From contig CACZQE010000124.1 of assembly GCA_902783205.1 (NCBI GenBank), positions 1-10,823 of the forward strand: a DNA stretch of 10,823 nt, given 5' to 3'. The translations under genes and the position numbers were made by a program. Shown piece after piece: positions 1 to 7,221 of the stretch; within the stretch, counting starts at the first letter, position 1, and every line of letters begins with the position of its first letter. The notes under the pieces were generated by a model that was given only the letters and a program-made list of their open reading frames with translations, made no database searches and was not told where the DNA came from. The DNA is from an uncultured Lachnospiraceae bacterium. GTDB lineage: Bacteria; Bacillota_A; Clostridia; Lachnospirales; Lachnospiraceae.

Positions 1-477
1 ACGGATATGATCAGGGAAAACTGCGAGAGGATCGGAACTGACATTGTCAGAGTCGAGGAGCGGGATGCCCGGGATCCGGATCCGGACCTTTTCGGGAAAG
101 CGGACCTGGTGCTGGCTGATCTTCCGTGCAGCGGACTGGGCGTCATGGCCAGAAAGAATGATATAAAGTATCACATTTCCGACCGGCAGCTTGATGACCT
201 TGTCAGGCTGCAGAGAGAGATACTTTCCGTTGTATGGCAGTATGTCAGACCCGGCGGGCAGCTTATTTATTCGACCTGCACCCTGAACAAGGGGGAAAAC
301 GAAGAGCAGGTCAGCTGGATCAGGGAGAACACGCCCCTGGTGCCGGAATCGATTGAAGAACGGCTGCCGGCCTGTCTCAGGGGACGCACCGGCGAGCAGG
401 GTTATATCACACTGATTCCCGGACAGGATCCCTGTGACGGATTTTTTGCCGCAGCATTCCGGCGGCCCCAGGAATGA
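1..477 (+). CDS. rsmB: 16S rRNA (cytosine-C5)-methyltransferase RsmB, C-terminal part (5' end outside window)
   Basis: This is the C-terminal ~158 residues of a SAM-dependent RNA m5C methyltransferase of the RsmB/Sun family (NOL1/NOP2/Sun fold). The family methylates C967 (E. coli numbering) of 16S rRNA. The reading frame is open from base 1, so the gene starts upstream; an in-frame ATG at 7 is internal. Motif IV is seen as DLPCSGLGV (codons near 118-144), whose Cys is the one that helps release the product. Motif VI is seen as IYSTCTLNKGENE (around 265-303), whose TC Cys is the nucleophile. The C-terminus ends GFFAAAFRR, typical of the family. The stop is at 475-477, and 42 bases separate it from rlmN. 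In Bacillus the same gene lies directly before rlmN, which supports RsmB over other m5C methyltransferases such as RsmF. Confidence 0.93.
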   Translation, partial: TDMIRENCERIGTDIVRVEERDARDPDPDLFGKADLVLADLPCSGLGVMARKNDIKYHISDRQLDDLVRLQREILSVVWQYVRPGGQLIYSTCTLNKGENEEQVSWIRENTPLVPESIEERLPACLRGRTGEQGYITLIPGQDPCDGFFAAAFRRPQE

Positions 478-519
478 AAACAGATTGATATAAATAGATA
501 TGAAACAAGGAGAAATCAG

Positions 520-1563
520 ATGCAGTGGCAGGACATCGGATCGATGACAAAGGAAGAACTGACAGAGGCAGTGATCAGTGCCGGCGGCAAGCGCTTTCGC
601 GCAGACCAGATCTACGGTTGGATCCACGGACGCCTGGTCAGTGATCCCGGAGAAATGTCCAATGTGCCTGCCGGGCTGAAACAGGTACTTTTTTCGGAGT
701 ATCCCTGGATGGGGATCCGGATGGCGGAAGTCTATGAGTCGGCAATCGACGGGACAAAAAAGTACTTGTTTGAGCTCAGTGACGGAAATATGGTTGAGAG
801 CGTCCTGATGAAGTACAGACACGGAAATTCTGTCTGTATTTCCTCCCAGGCCGGCTGCAGGATGGGATGCCGTTTCTGTGCCTCCACCCTTCTGGGCCTG
901 TCGAGGAATCTGACTCCCTATGAGATGCTGGGGCAGATCTACGCCATCAGCCGGGAGTCGGGTGAACGGGTCTCCCACCTGGTGGTCATGGGAACAGGGG
1001 AACCTTTTGATAATTATGAAGCCCTGTCCCGGATGCTTGACCTGGTCACCGATCCTGAGGGGCTTCAGATCAGCCGCAGGAACATTACTGTTTCCACCTG
1101 CGGGATCGTCCCCGTGATCTACCGTTTTTCCGATGAGCATCCCCAGATAACGCTGGCCATCTCCCTGCATGCCCCCAATGACGAGGTCCGCAGGCAGCTG
1201 ATGCCGGTGGCAAACAGGTACCCGCTTTCAGAGCTGATGGAGGCGGCTGTGTATTATACGAAACATACCGGCAGGCGGATCACATTTGAGTACAGCCTGG
1301 TCCGGGGAGTCAATGACGAGATCAGTCACGCCCGAATGCTGGCGGGGCTTTTGAAGGGCATGAATGCCCATGTGAACCTGATACCGGTCAACCCCATCCG
1401 GGAGAGAGATTACAGCTCCTCCGGATCCGGAAGAGTTGCGGCTTTCAGGAATGAGCTGGAGAAGGAACATATACAGGTGACTGTCCGCCGCGAGATGGGC
1501 CGGGATATCCAGGCGGCCTGCGGACAGCTTCGGAAGAGTTATAAGGAAAGGAGCGGGAAATGA
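520..1563 (+). CDS. rlmN: Dual-specificity 23S rRNA/tRNA adenine-C2 methyltransferase RlmN (radical SAM)
   Basis: RlmN makes 2-methyladenosine at A2503 of 23S rRNA and at A37 of some tRNAs, using a radical SAM mechanism in the cytoplasm. The 347-residue length is normal for the family. The [4Fe-4S]-binding CxxxCxxC motif is at C113, C117 and C120 (CRMGCRFC). The two mechanistic cysteines are also present: C106, seven residues before the cluster as in E. coli RlmN, and C334 in the C-terminal AACGQLR. The GTGEPFDNY and ISLHAPND motifs are typical of RlmN. Keeping the AACGQLR motif and lacking Cfr-like features argues for the housekeeping enzyme rather than the Cfr resistance enzyme. The start is well supported by AAGGAGA at 507-513, seven bases before ATG. 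The stop codon overlaps the ATG of the next gene (ATGA), indicating translational coupling. Confidence 0.97.
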   Translation: MQWQDIGSMTKEELTEAVISAGGKRFRADQIYGWIHGRLVSDPGEMSNVPAGLKQVLFSEYPWMGIRMAEVYESAIDGTKKYLFELSDGNMVESVLMKYRHGNSVCISSQAGCRMGCRFCASTLLGLSRNLTPYEMLGQIYAISRESGERVSHLVVMGTGEPFDNYEALSRMLDLVTDPEGLQISRRNITVSTCGIVPVIYRFSDEHPQITLAISLHAPNDEVRRQLMPVANRYPLSELMEAAVYYTKHTGRRITFEYSLVRGVNDEISHARMLAGLLKGMNAHVNLIPVNPIRERDYSSSGSGRVAAFRNELEKEHIQVTVRREMGRDIQAACGQLRKSYKERSGK

Positions 1564-2291
1564 AATCCTTTGGCATGACAGATGTCGGAAAAAAGAGGAA
1601 AGTAAACCAGGATTATCTGTTTTACTCGGATGAACCGGTTGGCTGTTTCCCTAATCTATATATCGTGGCCGACGGTATGGGCGGCCATAACGCCGGAGAC
1701 AAGGCCTCAAGTCTTGCTGTGACCCGGTTCGTGGAACTGGCCGGAAAGCAGGACAGGGAGCTGCCCTTTCTCACCATGGAAAGAATCATCAGCCAGGTGA
1801 ACCGGGAGGTCCACCGGGTATCGGTCCAGGAAGAGCAGTATGCCGGCATGGGCACCACCTTCGTGGCTGCCACAGTAATCGACAGAGAAGCATATATCAT
1901 GAATATCGGGGACAGCCGTCTTTACTATTATAACGGGTCCCTGGAGCAGGTTACCCTGGATCATTCCCTGGTGGAGGAACTGGTGCGGGCGGGAGAACTC
2001 AATCCCGAGGAAAGCCGCAACCATCCCCAGAAAAACATCATCACCAGGGCGATCGGCGTGGGTGAAAACCTTGTGCCGGATTTCTTCAGGAAGAAGATGG
2101 ACAGGGACAGCTATCTGCTCCTGTGCTCGGACGGCCTTTCCAATATGGTGGACGACGAGAGCCTTTTCGACATTTTAAATGCCGGAGGCACTGAGGAGGA
2201 AATCACTGAAAAATGTGTGGAAGAAGCACTCTTTTACGGTGGGATTGACAACATTGCCGTAGTCGTAGCCCGTCAGGACGATGGGAGGTGA
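1560..2291 (+). CDS. prpC: PP2C-family Ser/Thr protein phosphatase (PrpC/Stp type)
   Basis: This is a metal-dependent (Mn2+/Mg2+) phosphatase that reverses phosphorylation by the kinase encoded next to it. The 243 residues cover just a PP2C domain, the usual size for bacterial PrpC/Stp. Motifs in order are DVGKKRKVNQD (8-18), VADGMGGHNAGD (36-47), GMGTTF, NIGDSRLYYY, TRAIG, LLCSDGLSNMV (D191) and GGIDNIAVVV (D230). The metal-ligand residues D18, D38, G39, D191 and D230 are all present, so the enzyme should be active. No membrane segment is seen, so it is cytosolic. The ATG overlaps the rlmN stop by 4 bases, and AAAGGAG at 1547-1553 serves as ribosome binding site. The end abuts the kinase gene, so the pair is co-expressed, as in Bacillus prpC-prkC and Staphylococcus stp1-stk1. 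Confidence 0.96.
   Translation: MKSFGMTDVGKKRKVNQDYLFYSDEPVGCFPNLYIVADGMGGHNAGDKASSLAVTRFVELAGKQDRELPFLTMERIISQVNREVHRVSVQEEQYAGMGTTFVAATVIDREAYIMNIGDSRLYYYNGSLEQVTLDHSLVEELVRAGELNPEESRNHPQKNIITRAIGVGENLVPDFFRKKMDRDSYLLLCSDGLSNMVDDESLFDILNAGGTEEEITEKCVEEALFYGGIDNIAVVVARQDDGR
2283..2290 (+). promoter_or_regulatory. Ribosome binding site that decides the kinase start
   Basis: GGGAGGTG, near-perfectly complementary to the 16S rRNA 3' end, lies inside the last codons of the phosphatase gene. It sits six bases before ATG 2297 but overlaps the alternative GTG at 2288. It therefore favours ATG 2297 as the kinase start. Confidence 0.7.
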
Positions 2292-2296
2292 GCGGT

Positions 2297-4336
2297 ATGT
2301 TGAAAATCGGATCATTTCTGGCAAGACGTTATGAGATCATCAGGAAAATCGGCTCCGGCGGAATGGCGGATGTCTACAAGGCAAGAGACCGCAAGCTCAA
2401 CCGCTACGTGGCCATCAAGGTCCTGAGAAGAGAGTATTACGATGACGAGACTCTGGTAAAGAGATTTACCGCCGAGGCGGAATCCGCGGCCATGCTGACC
2501 CACCCCAATATAGTCAGTGTCTATGACGCCGGATATTATGACGGCATTTACTATATCGTAATGGAACTGGCTGAGGGAATGACACTGAAGAGTTACATCC
2601 GCCGCTACGGCAGGCTCAGTGCCCGGGAGACGGTGGATTTCGCCATCCAGATCGCCAGAGGCCTGGAGGCGGCCCATAACAGGCAGATTGTCCACAGGGA
2701 CATCAAGCCCCAGAACATTCTTGTCTCCGACAACGGGGACCTGAAGATTACGGATTTCGGAATTGCCCGGGTGGCCAGCGGAGATACCATTTCGCCCGAG
2801 TCCATGGGTTCGGTCCATTATCTGTCACCGGAGCAGGCCAAGGGCGGCTACACAGACAGGCGCAGTGACATTTACTCCCTGGGTATCACCATCTATGAGA
2901 TGGCTACCGGCCGGGTGCCCTTTGACAGTGATAACAGCTTTGCTATCCCTATCATGCACCTTAAAGAGGAAATCATTCCCCCGCGTAATTATTTCCCGGA
3001 TATTCCGGCCAGCCTTGAAAAGATCATCTTAAAATGTACCATGAAAAAACCGGAGCAGCGTTACCAGAACGCGGCGGACCTGATCGCGGATCTGCAGCGG
3101 GTATTCTCCTCTCCGGACGGAAACTATATATATCTTGATACCCAGGTGGACGATTCTCCTACCATCAAGCGAAGCAGGGAGGAAATGGAGCGCCTGGAGC
3201 GGGAACTGAGAAGAAGCCGCCGTATTGAGAACAGAAAGCGGCAGATGGAAGAAGAGCCCGGTGAGGATGAAGAGGATAATGACGATACCGCGGGCAGAGT
3301 CACGGATATACTCCGGATCGTCACCATCATCCTGGGTGTTGCCATTGCCGGCCTTGCCATCTTCGCTATAGGAACTTCATTAAATCTTTTCTCCGCCTTC
3401 GGCACCGAGACCACCACAGAAGGCGCAACGGAAGCCATATCCACAGAACAGACGGAGGAAGCCGGCGTCAAGATGCCCAAAGTGATCGGAATGACCCGGG
3501 ACAAGGCTAAGGAGAAACTGGAAAGTCTTGGTCTGAAAGCCAAGTTTACTTATGAAAAAGGCTATTCGGCTGCGGACAGCGGTATCGTGGTAATCAAACA
3601 GGACAAGCCTTCAGGCACCATGCTGGAGGAAGGAACGACCGTCGGCCTTACCCTGGGAGTCAAACAGACAGAGAAGGTCGAGGTACCTGCCCTGATCAAT
3701 ATGTCGTCTGATGAAGCTGAACAGAAACTGAAGGATGTCGGCCTCAAAGTCAAGAAAGCCTATGCCAGCAGTGATACCGTCGAAAAGGATTATGTAATCG
3801 AGCAGAGTCCCAAGGGCGGCATGATGGTGGACAAGGGCTTCACAGTGACCATCACCATCTGCACCGGCGCAGGCAACTGCAGAGTGCCTTCCCTGTACGG
3901 CCTTTCCCAGAAGGCAGCGGAGAGGGAGCTGAAAAATGTGGGTCTGGAGCTTGGCGATGTGGGAAGCGACTACAGCGGAGACGTTGGAGTCGGCGATGTC
4001 ATTTCCCAGAGCATCACCGCTGGAACCACCGTGGAGAAGGGAACCAGAGTATCCATCGTGGTCAGCCTGGGAGAGCAGGCTACCTACAGATATGAAGGTG
4101 ATGTGACAGTGGATGAACAGCCCTTTGGAGAGGGAGAATCCGGAACCGTCACCATGGAACTGAAACAGGGCAGTAACAGAAAGACCATTTTCTCACAGTC
4201 CAACATCAGCAATGACGACTTCCCTCTGTCCGTCAACTTTGAAGGATTCAGAGACGGTGCCGGCACGGTGATCGTGAAAGTAAACGGAAGCACCTATTCA
4301 ACTTACGATGTGGAGCTGAGAGCAATCGCGGATTAA
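2297..4336 (+). CDS. prkC: PASTA-domain Ser/Thr protein kinase (PrkC/Stk1 family)
   Basis: This is a membrane eukaryotic-type kinase that senses peptidoglycan/lipid II fragments through extracellular PASTA repeats. It phosphorylates cytosolic targets in cell-wall growth, division or spore germination. Counting from ATG 2297 (679 aa), the glycine loop GSGGMADVY is at 19-27, the ATP lysine is K41, HRDIKPQN has catalytic D135, and DFG is at 153-155, followed by GSVHYLSPEQA. All catalytic residues are present. Then come a charged juxtamembrane stretch (about 289-330), one membrane helix (about 341-363), a Thr/Glu-rich linker and three PASTA domains (about 391-456, 461-525, 530-594). The last ~85 residues form a further, probably beta-rich, segment of unknown role. 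A GTG at 2288 would overlap the phosphatase stop and add three residues, but the strong ribosome binding site fits ATG 2297 better. Cys522 and Cys528 lie outside the membrane between PASTA 2 and 3. Confidence 0.96.
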   Translation: MLKIGSFLARRYEIIRKIGSGGMADVYKARDRKLNRYVAIKVLRREYYDDETLVKRFTAEAESAAMLTHPNIVSVYDAGYYDGIYYIVMELAEGMTLKSYIRRYGRLSARETVDFAIQIARGLEAAHNRQIVHRDIKPQNILVSDNGDLKITDFGIARVASGDTISPESMGSVHYLSPEQAKGGYTDRRSDIYSLGITIYEMATGRVPFDSDNSFAIPIMHLKEEIIPPRNYFPDIPASLEKIILKCTMKKPEQRYQNAADLIADLQRVFSSPDGNYIYLDTQVDDSPTIKRSREEMERLERELRRSRRIENRKRQMEEEPGEDEEDNDDTAGRVTDILRIVTIILGVAIAGLAIFAIGTSLNLFSAFGTETTTEGATEAISTEQTEEAGVKMPKVIGMTRDKAKEKLESLGLKAKFTYEKGYSAADSGIVVIKQDKPSGTMLEEGTTVGLTLGVKQTEKVEVPALINMSSDEAEQKLKDVGLKVKKAYASSDTVEKDYVIEQSPKGGMMVDKGFTVTITICTGAGNCRVPSLYGLSQKAAERELKNVGLELGDVGSDYSGDVGVGDVISQSITAGTTVEKGTRVSIVVSLGEQATYRYEGDVTVDEQPFGEGESGTVTMELKQGSNRKTIFSQSNISNDDFPLSVNFEGFRDGAGTVIVKVNGSTYSTYDVELRAIAD

Positions 4337-4337
4337 T

Positions 4338-5216
4338 ATGACAGGAAAAATCATTAAAGGAATCGGAGGCCTCTACTACGTGGACGTAGAAGACAGGGGC
4401 CTCTACGCCTGTAGAGCGAAAGGAATCTTTCGCAAAAAAAAGATAAAACCGAATGTTGGAGATACGGTAGAGATTGAGATCCTGGATGAAAAAGACCGGG
4501 AGGGAAATCTGACAGTGATCCACGAGAGAAAGAACCAGCTGGTCCGGCCCATGGTGGCAAATGTGGACCAGGCCCTGGTGGTCTTTTCCTTTAAAGATCC
4601 CGAACCCAACTACCACCTGCTCAACTGCTTTCTGATCATGATGGAAAGCCAGGGCATCCCGGTGATCATCTGCATGAACAAATGTGATCTGGCTGACCGG
4701 GAAGCCATGGAGACCTTCCGGAAAGACTACAGGGGCAGCGGATGCAGGCTCTGCTTTATCAGCGCCCTGAAAGAGGAAGGGCTGGATGAGGTCAGAGAAC
4801 TGATCCGGGGCAGGACCACCGTTATGGCAGGACCCTCCGGGGTCGGCAAGTCCTCCCTGCTCAATGCCCTGTGCGGGCAGAAGCAGATGGAGACAGGATC
4901 TGTCAGCCGGAAGATCCGCCGCGGAAGGCACACGACAAGACATTCAGAGCTTATACCCGTGGGACACGGGACCTATCTGATGGACACGCCGGGATTCAGT
5001 TCCCTGGCTTTGCCTGCCATGGACAGGGAAAAGCTGAAGTCCTGTTTTGCCGAATTTGAACCCTACGAGGGAAAATGCCGTTTTCTGGACTGCTGTCACG
5101 AGAATGAGCCCGACTGCGCTGTCAAGCAGGCAGTGGAAGAGGGTGATGTCAGTCTCCACCGTTATAAGGAGTATCTTGCCTTCCTGGAAGAGGTCAGGCA
5201 GCAGAAGAAATGGTAA
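4338..5216 (+). CDS. rsgA: Ribosome small-subunit-dependent GTPase A (RsgA/CpgA)
   Basis: RsgA is a circularly permuted GTPase that checks late 30S subunit maturation and decoding-centre assembly. The 292 residues show the expected order: an N-terminal OB-fold (1 to ~70), then G4 NKCDL (114-118), then G1 GPSGVGKS (165-172), then G3 DTPG (216-219). The C-terminal zinc-binding knuckle has C247, C252, H254 and C260. G4 coming before G1 is the diagnostic permutation. The ATG is one base after the kinase stop codon, and no good Shine-Dalgarno lies at the normal distance (the nearest GGAG, 4312-4315, is too far). Translation therefore probably depends on reinitiation after the kinase. In Bacillus the orthologue (cpgA) sits at the same place and is a substrate of PrkC, which gives the order functional sense. 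That substrate link is knowledge of the relative, not seen here. Confidence 0.97.
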   Translation: MTGKIIKGIGGLYYVDVEDRGLYACRAKGIFRKKKIKPNVGDTVEIEILDEKDREGNLTVIHERKNQLVRPMVANVDQALVVFSFKDPEPNYHLLNCFLIMMESQGIPVIICMNKCDLADREAMETFRKDYRGSGCRLCFISALKEEGLDEVRELIRGRTTVMAGPSGVGKSSLLNALCGQKQMETGSVSRKIRRGRHTTRHSELIPVGHGTYLMDTPGFSSLALPAMDREKLKSCFAEFEPYEGKCRFLDCCHENEPDCAVKQAVEEGDVSLHRYKEYLAFLEEVRQQKKW

Positions 5217-5228
5217 GAGGAGAATCCC

Positions 5229-5879
5229 ATGCATGTACTGGTGGTCAGCGGCGGCAGTATAGACTGCCCCTTTGCAAAAGCATATCTGTCGGAGAAGACA
5301 TTTGACCGGATCATAGCGGCCGACGCGGGACTGGCGGCCTGCGCCGGGCTGGGGATCACCCCTACGGATGTGATTGGGGATTTCGACAGCCTGGAAGACT
5401 TTTCTCTTCTGAAAGAAGTGGAGAAGAGGGGGATTCCGGTCACAAGATATCCGGTAAAAAAAGATTACACGGATACGGACCTTGCCTTTTCCATGTGCGA
5501 GGAGATGGGGGCGGACCGGGTGACAGTCCTCGGAGCCACCGGCAGCAGGATGGACCATACCCTGGCAAATCTTGCCCTTATGGCCCGCATGGAAAAAAAG
5601 GGTATCCACACAGTGATCCTCGATGCTCACAATGAAGCGGAAGTATTGATCGGGCCTGCGGAAAAGACTTTCATGAAAAAAGAAAAGAGCGAATACATAT
5701 CTGTACTCGCTCTGTGGGGAACTGTCAGGGGACTTGATCTGGAAGGCTTCCTCTATCCCATGGAAAACGGAGACCTGCATCCCTTTGAAAGCCTGGGAAT
5801 CAGCAATGAGATCACCGGCTTGCGGGGGACCGTCAGGATCCGGGAAGGCTGCCTTCTGGTCATCAGATCTGCAGACTGA
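5229..5879 (+). CDS. thiN: Thiamine pyrophosphokinase
   Basis: This enzyme transfers pyrophosphate from ATP to thiamine, giving the cofactor thiamine diphosphate; in Firmicutes it salvages imported thiamine. The 216 residues match the family size. Visible motifs are AADAGL (30-35), the catalytic GDFDS (50-54), KKDYTDTDLA (77-86) and GATGSRMDH (102-110). The latter two mark the substrate- and metal-binding parts of the N-terminal domain. The C-terminal half is the smaller beta-rich thiamine-binding domain. GAGGAGA at 5217-5223, directly after the rsgA stop, is the ribosome binding site for ATG 5229. The gene is the last of the operon. Its stop lies two bases from the stop of ychF on the other strand, and no terminator hairpin is seen there. 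Ribulose-phosphate epimerase (rpe), which often separates rsgA and thiN, is not present. Confidence 0.95.
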   Translation: MHVLVVSGGSIDCPFAKAYLSEKTFDRIIAADAGLAACAGLGITPTDVIGDFDSLEDFSLLKEVEKRGIPVTRYPVKKDYTDTDLAFSMCEEMGADRVTVLGATGSRMDHTLANLALMARMEKKGIHTVILDAHNEAEVLIGPAEKTFMKKEKSEYISVLALWGTVRGLDLEGFLYPMENGDLHPFESLGISNEITGLRGTVRIREGCLLVIRSAD

Positions 5880-5881
5880 AT

Positions 5882-6979
5882 TTACACATTGAACTTGAAA
5901 AGGACTACGTCACCGTCCTGCATTATATATTCTTTACCTTCGGAGCGGACAAGCCCTTTTTCCCTGGCGGCGGCCATGGAACCGCAGGCGATCAGGTCAT
6001 CGTAACTGATCACGTCCGCCTTGATAAATCCACGTTCAAAATCAGAATGAATCTTACCCGCGGCCTGAGGTGCGCGGGTTCCTTTTTTTATGGTCCATGC
6101 TTTGGACTCGATGGGACCGGCCGTCAGGTAGGACATGAGACCCAGAAGAGAGTAGCTTGCTTTGATCAGCTTCTCCAGGCCGGATTCGGAAAGTCCCAGG
6201 TCTTCCAGGAACATAGCTTTTTCCTCATCGTCGAGCTCAGAGATTTCCTGCTCAATCTGGGCGCAGATTGTAAAAACAGCTGCGTCACAGCCGGCCGCGT
6301 ATTCACGGACCTGAGCCACGTAGGGGTTGGAAGCCCCGTCATCCGCCAGGTCGTCCTCGGAAACATTTGCCGCGAATATTACGGGCTTGCCGGTCAGGAG
6401 ATTGTACTCGGCCATCCAGGCCTCTTCCGACTCTCCGGAGATTTCCATGGTCTTTGCCAGATTTCCTTCCTCCAGATAATCCCTGATCCTTTTCATGAAT
6501 TCCACTTCCGCCGCGGCTTTTTTGTCATTTTTTGCCGCCCGGCTCTGCTTGGCGATCCTTCGCTCCAGAACCTCCATATCGGAAAAAATCAGCTCGAAAT
6601 TGATGGTCTCAATATCCCGCAGGGGATTGATGGAACCGTCCACATGGATGACATTGCTGTCCTCAAAACAGCGGACAACATGGACGATGGCATCCACCTC
6701 ACGGATGTTGGCCAGGAACTGGTTGCCCAGACCTTCTCCCTTGGAGGCTCCTTTAACAAGACCGGCGATGTCCACGAACTCTATGGCTGCCGGAACGATC
6801 TTGGCCGAATCATACATATCGGAAAGAACAGCAAGCCTGGGGTCGGGAACGGCCACGATCCCCACGTTGGGGTCGATGGTGCAGAAGGGGTAGTTGGCTG
6901 ACTCCGCTCCTGCTTTGGTTAATGAGTTGAATAATGTACTCTTGCCTACATTCGGCAGGCCGACGATACCTAATTTCAT
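5882..6979 (-). CDS. ychF: Redox-regulated ATPase YchF (Obg/OLA1 family)
   Basis: YchF is a universally conserved P-loop NTPase of the Obg family that prefers ATP, binds ribosomes and affects stress responses; its exact role is unsettled. The 365-residue length is standard. Motifs are G1 GLPNVGKS (7-14), the switch and G3 region [21 protein letters not shown] (D70), and NVSE at 205-208 in place of the GTPase NKxD signature. The NVSE substitution is the family's basis for ATP preference. A coiled-coil-like insertion lies at about 130-170, and the C-terminal TGS domain ends DVVLFKFNV. The start ATG (6977-6979) has AGGAGA upstream (complement of 6991-6996). The gene is monocistronic by appearance, with its own promoter upstream. 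The long open frames on the opposite strand here are shadows of this gene. Confidence 0.97.
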   Translation of the reverse strand: MKLGIVGLPNVGKSTLFNSLTKAGAESANYPFCTIDPNVGIVAVPDPRLAVLSDMYDSAKIVPAAIEFVDIAGLVKGASKGEGLGNQFLANIREVDAIVHVVRCFEDSNVIHVDGSINPLRDIETINFELIFSDMEVLERRIAKQSRAAKNDKKAAAEVEFMKRIRDYLEEGNLAKTMEISGESEEAWMAEYNLLTGKPVIFAANVSEDDLADDGASNPYVAQVREYAAGCDAAVFTICAQIEQEISELDDEEKAMFLEDLGLSESGLEKLIKASYSLLGLMSYLTAGPIESKAWTIKKGTRAPQAAGKIHSDFERGFIKADVISYDDLIACGSMAAAREKGLVRSEGKEYIMQDGDVVLFKFNV

Positions 6980-7013
6980 ATTCTGTCACATCTCCTAAAA
7001 TTCTATATAATCA

Positions 7014-7042
7014 TTTATAGCACACGGATGAAATCTTCACAA
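7014..7042 (-). promoter_or_regulatory. Sigma-A-type promoter of ychF
   Basis: On the minus strand TTGTGA (7042-7037) and TATAAA (7019-7014) are separated by 17 bases and lie about 35 bases before the ychF start codon. Hexamers and spacing fit the housekeeping sigma factor. The transcript would begin near 7007, giving a short leader containing AGGAGA. Confidence 0.6.
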
Positions 7043-7073
7043 CATACTTCGTAGACCGCCGGGGCCGCGGCAG

Positions 7074-7103
7074 TTGACGTCATGATTTTTTTGTGTGTAT
7101 AAT
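7074..7103 (+). promoter_or_regulatory. Sigma-A-type promoter of the recombinase-like gene
   Basis: TTGACG (7074-7079) and a perfect TATAAT (7098-7103) are 18 bases apart. Transcription should start near 7110, leaving a leader of about 110 bases before ATG 7222. This promoter rules out the earlier in-frame GTG at 7093, which lies inside it. It is divergent from the ychF promoter, with the two -35 boxes about 31 bases apart. A weaker second candidate (TACAAT at 7172-7177) lies downstream. Confidence 0.7.
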
Positions 7104-7115
7104 TCCCATGTGGGA
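7104..7115 (+). promoter_or_regulatory. Inverted repeat over the transcription start (possible operator)
   Basis: TCCCA-TG-TGGGA is a perfect 5-base inverted repeat with a 2-base centre. It begins directly after the -10 box and covers the expected start site. The position suits a repressor site, but no regulator is known and the arms are short. The same 12 bases occur by chance or otherwise inside lgt at 10636-10647. Confidence 0.25.
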
Positions 7116-7203
7116 TAATAGTAATATTCGTAACTCATTCTTCCATTTTTTCGAAAATCTCTGTGTTAAAATACAATCAGATATTTATAAAAAAGAAAAA
7201 TGT

Positions 7204-7210
7204 GAGGAGG
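7204..7210 (+). promoter_or_regulatory. Ribosome binding site of the recombinase-like gene
   Basis: GAGGAGG lies 11 bases before ATG 7222. It is the only strong ribosome binding site in the leader and sets the start at 7222 instead of the earlier in-frame GTG at 7093. Confidence 0.7.
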
Positions 7211-7221
7211 TAAGTCCGAGT

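Noticed and set aside
489..494. TATAAA between rsmB and rlmN as a possible internal promoter.
   Set aside because: No acceptable -35 box lies 16-18 bases upstream; the short gap is better explained as part of one operon.
2763..3032. An 89-codon + strand frame inside the kinase gene.
   Set aside because: It is out of frame within the conserved kinase domain and has no family features.
4944..5780. A 278-codon open frame on the - strand across rsgA and thiN.
   Set aside because: It overlaps two well-identified genes and its translation has no motif; a shadow frame.
6047..6901. A 284-codon open frame on the + strand opposite ychF.
   Set aside because: It lies wholly inside the strongly conserved ychF gene on the other strand, has no ribosome binding site and no recognisable protein features; it is a shadow frame.
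7093..7221. N-terminal extension of the recombinase-like protein from GTG 7093.
   Set aside because: The GTG lies between the -35 and -10 boxes of the promoter, and the strong ribosome binding site serves ATG 7222.
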